A DNA stretch of 64,000 nt from Cytospora piceicola. Lineage: Eukaryota > Ascomycota > Sordariomycetes > Diaporthales > Cytosporaceae. The notes under the pieces are model-generated. The model was not told where the DNA came from, did not search any database, and was given only the letters and a program-made list of their open reading frames with translations. Both the position numbers and the translations under genes were made by a program. How positions within the stretch are numbered: position 1 is the stretch's first letter; each line of letters opens with the position of its first letter. This document shows, one piece after another, positions 56,684 through 64,000 of this stretch. The stretch is taken from the NCBI GenBank assembly GCA_023375675.1, contig JALQBC010000023.1:588062-652061 (forward strand). The letters run 5' to 3'.

Positions 56684-58430
56684 ATGACTTCGTCAGAAGC
56701 ACCGGCCAGTGGCAACTCAACGCCACCACATGGCCAAACCGAGAAGGACCATGTCGCTCACCACGACGACGGCGAGTGGGCTCCCGTCAAGGCCTTCAAC
56801 CTTCGGGTCCTCTTCATGCTCTTGCTCGTCTCTCTCGGTGGTTTCATCTTCGGATGGGAAGGTGGAGCCATCTCCGGTTACACTCAGATGACCAACTTCA
56901 AGGAACGCTTCGGCGATGTCGGTGATGCCGGCTCCAAGTCGCTCGGAAATGTTCGCCAGGGTCTGCTCGTCGGTATGCTTTGCGCCGGCTGCCTGATCGG
57001 TGCTCTTGTCTCTGCTCCCGTCGCCGATAGGTTCGGACGCAAGTACTCTATTACCTTCTGGAACATCATCTACATCGTCGGCAACGTTGTCAGCATCACC
57101 ACCTCCCACCACTGGTACCAGATTGTCGTTGGTCGTCTCGTTGAGGGTTTCGGTATCGGCGCCCTCTCCGTCCTGACCCCCATGTACCAGTCCGAGACCG
57201 CGCCTCGCAAGGCCCGTGGTGCCCTCGTCTCCGCCTACCAGTTGTTCATCACCCTCGGAATCTTAGTTTCTTACTGTGTCAACTACGGCACTGAGACTAT
57301 CCAGTCCACTGCTTCATGGCGCATCACCATGGGCATCGGTTTCGTTGCCCCCGCTATCATGGCTGCCGGCATGCTCTTCATGCGCGAGTCTCCGCGTTGG
57401 CAATACCGCAAGGGCGGAGAGGTTGAGGCCGCTCGCACCCTTGCCCTCGTCTCCAACCTCCCCGTGGAGCACCCCGAGGTTCAGCGTGAGCTCCGCGAGA
57501 TCCGCGAGAAGTTCGAGGCCGAGACCGCCGGTGGTGAGCAGAAGTGGTACGAGATCTTCACTGCTCCCGCTATGTTCCGCCGTGTCTTGATCGGTATGGC
57601 TCTCCAGGCCCTGCAGCAGCTTACCGGCGCCAACTTCTTCTTCTACTACGGCACACAGATCTTCCAGTCTGTCGGTATCTCTAACTCCTTCGTCACCTCC
57701 ATCATCCTGGGTACCGTCAACGTCGTTGCCACCTTTGGTGGTCTCTACGTCGGCCAGAAGTTCGGTCGTCGTATCTCCATGATCGTTGGTGGTCTCTGGA
57801 TGTTCGCGTGGCTCATCATCTTCGCCTCCCTGGGCTCCTTCGCTCTGTACCCCGACAACAACCCCGACGATCCTAATGCCCGCACCAACTCCTCTGCTGG
57901 ATCTGCCATGATTGTATCTGCCTGCCTCTTCATCGTCGGTTTCGCCGTCACTGTAAGTTCCAACTCACCCCCACCCCCACAAACTTATCGAAAGATCAGA
58001 CCCACTAACACGTACCAAACAGTGGGGTCCCCTTGTCTGGGCCATCGTCGGTGAGATGTTCCCCTCGCGCTACCGTGCCGTCGCCATGGGTCTCTGCACT
58101 GCCGCCAACTGGCTGTGGAACTTCCTCATCTCCTTCTTCACCCCCTGGATCACCGGCGCCATCAACTATGAGTACGGATACGTCTTTGCCAGCTGCTGCT
58201 TCCTCGGTGTCGTGGTCACCTTCTTCTTCGTCAACGAGTCCCAGCAGCGCTCCCTCGAGGAGGTCGACTCCATGTACGTCCTCGGCGTCGTGCCCTGGAA
58301 GTCCAAGAGCTGGCAGCCGCTCGATGAGCCCGTCACCACCGACAACATGCACCTTGCCCCCGGCGCCCGCGGCTTTGCTAAGCCTGATGTCCCGGCTGCT
58401 GGTCACCACGACAACGGTGTTACCGTCTAA
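56684..58430 (+). CDS. MFS hexose transporter (sugar porter family)
   Basis: Twelve-helix plasma-membrane proton symporter or facilitator for monosaccharides. Exons 56684-57952 and 58023-58430 give 558 aa. Signatures: GFIFGWEGGAISG in helix 1, DRFGRKYS in loop 2-3, GRLVEGFGIGALSVLTPMYQSE in helix 4, RESPRW before the central loop, QQLTGANFFFYYG in helix 7, KFGRR in loop 8-9 and, after the junction, WGPLVWAIVGEMFPSRYRA. The C-terminus ends in a His/Asp-rich tail. Codon use is strongly biased to C- or T-ending codons compared with neighbours, suggesting high expression. It resembles low-to-intermediate-affinity glucose carriers or sensors; the exact sugar cannot be told. Confidence 0.95.
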
Positions 58431-60390
58431 ACAAGCACAACAAAAATCAACAGCCTGTTTTTTGAGAAAACCTTGATGAGATGAAGATAATAATCATGCC
58501 TGGTTACTTGGGTCACCCCACGAGTCCAAGAACATACACAACATTCACGAATCAAACGAGAAAGAAGAGGGTCAGGGAGGAATGGGCAGGGAAAATACTT
58601 CAGACGAATTGTATATATAAAGCTGGAAGGAGACAGAAGGAGAGAGAGAGAGAGAGATGCGCTATTGTTTTATAATGGTCTCCAAGAGAGCCACACACTG
58701 CCTTCTAGGCATATCAGATACCCCTCCTAAATAATGATATCTGGCATTAAGTCACGAACAAGACAAAATTCTCGCTGTTTTCCTGTGACTGTTTGCTGAT
58801 TGTTTGGTTTCAACTGCAACCCAGCTATCTCGACAGTGGAGTTTCGTTACCACCCAAGCATGCATGAAATTTGCTTTTTATCGATAAGTTGCCATGCCCG
58901 GCCGAAGATGGTTGTCGGTCAGGCAGGTCTTACGAATAATCAGAACACCACCACTTCGACAGTATGATCAGACGACCGCGACCTTGACACCCATACTGAG
59001 CTATCACCAAGTCTTCCACCTCGAACCACGATTCATTCAACATCTACTGTGATTGTCGACCTTCAGGGGTCCAAATGCGGTTTTTCGAGATGTCAATCAG
59101 GCCTACATACAGGTCCGCCACTGCAACAGGTACGCACCGTTAAGGGATGAGATTGCCACATCCATGATCGACCGGCTTTTCCACCACGCCTGCCTGCCGG
59201 CCAGGCGCAAGTCGCGCAAACTCGCCGCGGGAAAAGAAAAACACTGATGGAAAGACGGCCTGACGGGGTTGATTCCCCGGTGCTCGTGATGATGTCAACC
59301 AGCAAGGGAGGGATGGAGTGGCAGAGTGGTTTGTTGACTCGGACACTTTCCGAACATTTCCACTTTGGCCCCCCGTGGAGGACTGGCTCGCGGACATCGA
59401 CCGACTTCCGGGGGAGCCCCATCACCACCCCGATTTACTCCAGGTAAACAAACAGCCCTAGACAACTGGCTAGGATGTGGGGGCCTTCCCCAGCTTGCTG
59501 AAGATTCAGGAACATGAGGGCTTGGTGTGCATGGTACGGGATGATCGGAATGGCTTCATCGAATGACTCAAACATTGAGGTCGACAACACACAAAACCTG
59601 CTCGATCCTAGCGCTTGAAATATTTTTCTCTCTCTTTCTTCAGAATGGCGCAAGAGGCTTAGCACTTCGTATTCTTGGATCTTGCTCAGTGCCACCACAG
59701 TGGCTTGGGTGGGTTGGAAAGGCAGAGAGGTCGACATGTCCCCGGGTGGCAATGAGTACGTCGGCTGACAAAATGTGCATCGAGTGCCGGAACATCAGAG
59801 ACAGGCAGGGTTTTAGTGCTTGAAGCTTGAAAAGAAACGAAAAGAATAACCTGACAAAATCAAGCCCTGTCATCATGCCCCCCTGAGGCATAGTTGGCAC
59901 AGATTACATAGTTGCTTGACCTTCTCCCCTACTGTGTGTAGTACACGTAGTTGGCACGGATTACAGACTTGATCATGAATAAATGAATCCGAGCCGGCAT
60001 GATCGAACATGCGGTTGAAACATCAATTGGAGGGGACTGTGCTTATATTCACCATATCCAGTAAATGGCAATATATGTGGAGTGTGTTCGAAACCCCGGG
60101 ATATGGCAATTGGTAACGATTATAGCACAAAGAATCCGTTCTCAGAAGCACTTTCGCAGTAACTTAAAACAATTCGGTCCCGTCTTGTTTTTATCTTCTT
60201 ATCTGATGCCCGGCCTCACTGCATACACCAGATTACGCCAATATAGCTAGGCCTCGCTCAAAAGCGAGTCTGGTCTGTACTGTGTATCGGTGTTGATCTA
60301 CACTTTGAGCTCAAACCCCCGAGTCCGGTTACTCCACCTATTGTTCTCAGCAATATAAAATCACAACATTGACACGAATCATACAACCTG
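58431..60390. other. Intergenic, no gene seen
   Basis: A GA microsatellite at 58641-58657 lies 3' of the transporter. The rest has only short frames with no motif. The sequence just before the tRNA (60300-60390) becomes AT-rich. Confidence 0.5.
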
Positions 60391-60494
60391 GGCGCCGTGG
60401 CAGAGTGGTCTAATGCGATAGACTAGAATTCAATCTTCGGATTCTAGCTCATCTATTCTCTTCGGAGGCGCATGTTCGAATCATGCCGGCGTCG
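60391..60494 (+). tRNA. tRNA-Ser(AGA) with intron
   Basis: Class II tRNA that decodes UCU, and UCC/UCA after A-to-I editing. Acceptor 60391-60397 (GGCGCCG) pairs with 60487-60493 (CGGCGTC), one G-U. The D-arm is GGCAGAGTGG. The anticodon stem ATAGA (60418-60422) pairs with TCTAT (60452-60456), and the anticodon AGA is 60425-60427. A 22-nt intron (60429-60450) follows position 37 and contains ATTCTAG, able to pair with CTAGAAT around the anticodon, as in other eukaryotic pre-tRNAs. The variable arm CTC-TTCG-GAG and T-arm GCATG-TTCGAAT-CATGC are complete. CCA is not encoded. A TTTT run at about 60500 can serve as RNA polymerase III terminator. Confidence 0.95.
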
Positions 60495-60498
60495 ATAT

Positions 60499-60509
60499 CT
60501 TTTGTTTTT
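60499..60509 (+). terminator. RNA polymerase III terminator of the tRNA
   Basis: CTTTTGTTTTT follows within ten bases of the tRNA discriminator base, the expected T-run for Pol III release. Confidence 0.7.
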
Positions 60510-60605
60510 GACCTATAGGTGTCAGTCAATTAACTATACTAGCTACATACGCAATCTAGTATGTATCTTGATGGCCCTCAACCCCTTTTTTCTTGTCCTG
60601 ATTAT

Positions 60606-61793
60606 TCATCCAATTGCTGCAATCTGGCTGAGCCGGAGATCATCGTGGAGTAAACGAATTCTGAGAGCTAGGCCTGATGATACCTCGTCGAACATGTCTA
60701 AGCCGTCATGCAGGAATTGTCTCGCATAGTGAAACGCCTGCATCCGCTTACAAGTCAAAAAATTTAAGACGTTTGATCTCATGGAACATCTGAACCGCAA
60801 AGACGGCCCACAGCTTGAGGTCGACGTCCTATGCACGTCGCGGAAGCCCCGCGACACTTCATCGACGATGATGAAAACGGGGCCGTAAACATAGTTTCCA
60901 AGCCACGCCAGCTTATAAAACCCATTGTATATCTTTCCCAAACAAGCTAACGCGAACAGCTTCGCGTCTTCTGGGCGGTCTCCTTTGCCCCATCGTCTTG
61001 ACTCGTTTTTGAGAGGAATATCGAGTTTCTCGGTCTTGCTGAAGAACTCCATGCAGTACAATTGAACCAGCTTGTAGGCCCAGCGGAAATGAGCCGGCTC
61101 GGCGTATTCGGAGGTCTTCAAGTCTATCTCCTGGAACTCAGGAGGCATATCGGCCTGTTCAGGGGGTTCACTGCAAAGGAGCACTTGAGCACAGCTCAGA
61201 ACTTCGTCCTGTAGGTCTTGCCGTTGATGTCGCGGGCCCAACCTCCCAGTGAGTAGAGGCACACGGGAAGCTCAAAATCTTTGGCGTCGCGAGACCTTAT
61301 GTATGACTCGATGACTGGTCGGGCCTGGCTCTCGAGGGATCGGACAAGATCAACGGCGGTATTGGTCGTGACGCCAGCGGCAGCCAGGTCAACTGTTCCC
61401 ATCTTGTATCCATGCCAAACCTCATGGACCACCTTTCTGATTGAGATCATGTCCTTTGGTAGGGACCCCAAGACTACGCGTGCCTCCTCATGGCTCGCTT
61501 CAGGGTGGGCTGCAAAGACTTGAGAGGTACCCGCGCGACGTTATTTCACCATGTGAAGACTTGAAACAGCACGACATATTGTAGTGAAACTGATAAGGCT
61601 TACCAAGAGACTTCCTCCACGCATCGGCTTCGGCTTGAGCGTACTCACCAGTTTCAGTTTCCTCAGTTTGAGCATTAGAACGTCCAGTAGATAAGGACGA
61701 ATTCTCAGGGGAGTAAATATTCAACGTGGCGAAGGCGTTGCCCGGGAGCTCACCCAGAACTGATTTGGCTGGAATCCTGGGCAGGGCAATCTT
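60606..61793 (-). pseudogene. Unrecognised gene, probably broken
   Basis: On the minus strand an acceptor at 61794 opens KIALPRIPAKSVLGELPGN, running to a good GTAAGC donor after 61604. A CAG acceptor continues from 61509 with AHPEASHEEARVVLGSLPKD and ends in a stop after GWARDINGKTYRTKF. Seven codons further on, a coherent sequence resumes in another frame (PPEQADMPPEFQEID... FRWAYKLVQLYCMEFF... LGNYVYGPVFIIVDEV) to 60606. The only GT-AG pair that would join them spans 32 nt (61171-61202), shorter than a normal fungal intron, so a frameshift is likelier. No start exon was found, though FEHINSEDVATFLSKS near 61940-61890 may belong to it. The family is unknown to me. Confidence 0.35.
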
Positions 61794-62953
61794 CTAAACG
61801 ACGGCGGCCTGCTTCTCAAATTTCAAGATGAGTGGACCTGACCTTCTTCAAGACAACTTGATAAGATGAATGTGGCCATCATACTGACTCTTGGATAGGA
61901 ACGTAGCCACGTCCTCACTATTGATATGTTCAAAGCAGTCTTGGTGATCCTAAATGTTTTCTCGACGATGCCAATGACCCAGCGAGGGACTCGCGAATGG
62001 ACGCTATCAGACTTTGCAACGATCTCAGCCAGGGGAACGTAGCTGTGAAGCTCGAGCCTGGGCCCTCTCTGGCGCGTACTTGCGTCGATGGCCCCGTCAG
62101 CAGCTTGTTACTACTTTGCCACTCTGCGATCTTTGCCCTTGAGTATCATCGACTTGACCGCAAAAGAACAATCTTTGGTCTTGGTCAGGCTGTTCGGGGC
62201 TCCACAGAGGGTGGCTGTCATTGCGAGAAAGGTTGGGAGGTCATCTTGGTTGACTTTGTATCGACCAGCGAGGGAAGCATTTGGAGCCGAGTTGCGTTGA
62301 AACGAGACGGTGTGCGGTGCGAGAGCTGATCGGCTGCAACATTTCGAGCGAAAATGTACTGGAGGAAAGTATGAGAAGCTATCTCTTACAAAGTGTTGTG
62401 GATGCAGGTTGGGGTAGAGAGGAGAGCTCAGTGTGTCTTGTCCTCGGAATAAATGACAGGCTGCTTAGACCAGATGAGGATGGGTTGAGGGCAGATAGAC
62501 ACGCACCTAGACAACCGGATGAGTATTTTTTAGAAGATTGATGCCAGCTGGCTACCTTGGAGAGCCTCTTTATCTACTGGTTTTGCACATGTGGATGGTA
62601 TGGGATCTGACAAGGCAAGAAAATAAACGAACAACGCAAGATAACTGGTGTGAATACACACCGGGGCTGAGCCCAGCAAGTGTACTCCTGCAAGCTTCTG
62701 TTGATCACTGTGGTCTGATTATCGTTGCCTAGCTTATAACCCAATGCTGGTGCCCCATAGTCTCAGAAAAAGACGGTTGATTTATCAAGACACAAAAAGG
62801 TACCTCATGGCATTGAAGGACCCCATTTCGACGACTGAGTCTGTATTGCCTATAGAGAGAATATGTTACATATTCTCCAAAACAACCCTAAAGGTATAGC
62901 GGCACAGAAACGGACCTGTCCTTCTCTTTCCCATATATCAAGCTACCATTCCG
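61794..62953. other. Intergenic, possible upstream exon remnants
   Basis: A short minus-strand stretch at about 61940-61890 may be an upstream exon of the broken gene. Elsewhere no supported feature; the short plus-strand frames lack motifs. Confidence 0.4.
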
Positions 62954-63522
62954 CTAGCTGCCCTCCTCGACATCACCCGTATAATCTTCAGTAAGAGGGG
63001 TGTATTCCGCTGCCAAGGACTTGAACGGGCTCTCACGAGTGGTAACAATATGCAACGCTTCGGCCGCAGCGAAGTAGAAATGGATAACGCTGTAGATAGT
63101 ATCAGCTTGAGAAATGTCGACAGGTGTCGTGCGGCAGGGCCAACTCACAAGTTCACCATCATGAATATAGAGCAGTAAGTGCCCAGGACGACATTATTAC
63201 GATACTGCCTGGGCAATGATATCCATGTTGGGATGAGGAAGCCCAAGTACCAGACAGATAAGAAAACGTCGGCAAAAAAGACATTGGACGCCGAAAGCGC
63301 CTGAATTGGAGAGCCGAACGCGGCAATGCGCTCACGGAATAGGAGCAAGCAACCAACGACGAACGAGGCAGCAAGAGGGAGGAGCCCAAGGGCGGGAAAT
63401 GGCTCCTCGGATAATATACCGTGAATGAGGAGCATGATGAACGCCGGGGGAAACGTGCATATAGTTATGCGGCGTAGCAACACAGTCAAGCTTATGCCGG
63501 CATCGTTGTTGTAGTGAGGCAT
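62954..63522 (-). CDS. Small four-helix membrane protein
   Basis: Exons 63522-63149 and 63089-62954, joined across a 59-nt GT-AG intron that rebuilds MMVNFVIHFYF, give 169 aa. Four hydrophobic segments are visible: ICTFPPAFIMLLIHGIL, LLPLAASFVVGCLLLF, VFLSVWYLGFLIP and GTYCSIFMMVNFVIHFYFAA. A short polar C-terminus ends DYTGDVEEGS. The four-span layout and length resemble MARVEL-type fungal membrane proteins, but no diagnostic motif proves it. The acidic tail is probably cytosolic. Neighbours give no functional hint. Confidence 0.7.
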
Positions 63523-63984
63523 CTTGACTGAAAGAACCCTTGGGAAGATATGTGTAATGTGTAAACAAATGGCTTGTAAATGGTTGTTATGTACACGGAC
63601 CGACCGACTGCATAATTTTGAGATTCACAGGTATATGGTGGCGAGGCTTTTATATTCTGGTCCTGAGTACGGTTTCAGCAGTATTAACAAATTTGAAACC
63701 CGAAGTACGCCGCCTGCTGCCTTATTTGAGTCAAAGGAATCACTACCGGATTCAGCCTCTTGGTTGTGCGCGCGAACACCTGCAAGTCCACACATGTAAG
63801 TCCTATCCACGCGAGCGCCACAGCTTACATGTCTTCTGGGGATTCGCTTAGGTACTAAGTACCTAGGTATATATGTACCTATCTGTCACGTATCTGGACA
63901 TATCTGGGCCCACTCTATTGTGGAGCTCGCTACTGATATGGTCTATATAAGGGAGCTTCCCACGCCCATTGTAAATAGTGTACA
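63523..63984. promoter_or_regulatory. Promoter of the right-edge gene, with TATA box
   Basis: An exact TACCTAGGTA palindrome lies at 63860-63869 within a cluster of TAGGTAC/GTACCTA words, and TATATAA at 63944-63950 is placed about 35-40 bp before a likely transcription start and before the ATG at 63985. Confidence 0.5.
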
Positions 63985-64000
63985 ATGGCAGTCAAGTTGC
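63985..64000 (+). CDS. 5' end of a gene leaving the window
   Basis: ATG with A at -3 (ACAATGG) opens MAVKL at the very edge, preceded by a well-placed TATA box. Only five codons are visible, so the product cannot be guessed. Confidence 0.3.

Overview
The window looks like nuclear DNA of a filamentous ascomycete, most likely a Sordariomycete. Genes are split by short (about 50-120 nt) introns with fungal GTATGT/GTAAGT donors and CTAAC-like branch sites. The protein families are typical of Pezizomycotina: HET, Zn(II)2Cys6, GH13_5 intracellular amylase and fungal quercetinase-like bicupin. One AT-rich block looks like a RIP-decayed transposon. Gene models were built by joining reading frames at splice sites that keep frame and family motifs; where I give exon positions, the coding length sums to a multiple of three. 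The species cannot be named from the sequence.

Layout. The left edge (1-38) holds the start of a minus-strand gene. 1.2-2.8 kb: intracellular alpha-amylase. 4.75-8.0 kb: a large coiled-coil, single-membrane-span protein. 9.3-11.3 kb: HET-domain protein. 11.7-13.0 kb: chorismate synthase. About 13.9-14.9 kb: a decayed F-box-family gene. 15.3-23.3 kb: a same-strand accessory group of a Zn2Cys6 activator with two apparent GC-AG introns, a quercetinase-like bicupin, a salicylate-hydroxylase-like flavoprotein and a small hydrophobic protein. 23.9-24.9 kb: metallo-beta-lactamase-fold protein. 25.2-25.56 kb: AT-rich block ending at the start of a 1445-aa zinc-finger/Cys-rich/cupin protein (25.6-30.1 kb).

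30.5-48.4 kb is a dense housekeeping block: OB-fold protein, guanylate kinase, septin Cdc10, mitochondrial bL32, Ski8, Pol delta subunit 4, queuosine-salvage protein, SUMO E1 subunit Uba2, a short-chain reductase and a sphingoid-phosphate phosphatase. 49.6-50.4 kb: DUF2470 membrane protein. 51.4-53.35 kb: a second Cys-rich/cupin protein, paralogous to the 25.6 kb gene. After a 3.3 kb gene-poor stretch comes an MFS sugar transporter (56.7-58.4 kb), then an intron-containing tRNA-Ser(AGA) at 60.4 kb, a probably broken gene (60.6-61.8 kb), a four-helix membrane protein (63.0-63.5 kb) and a gene start at the right edge.

The most unusual content is the pair of Cys-rich/cupin paralogues. They share a WExAPGRxR linker, a phase-1 intron at the same place and a C-terminal small cupin that resembles the CENP-C/Mif2 cupin fold; the larger one starts at the edge of the RIP-like block. 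Intergenic spacers carry two recurrent short signals: the palindrome TACCTAGGTA (six exact copies) and telomere-like AACCCTAACCC boxes (six copies at five sites).
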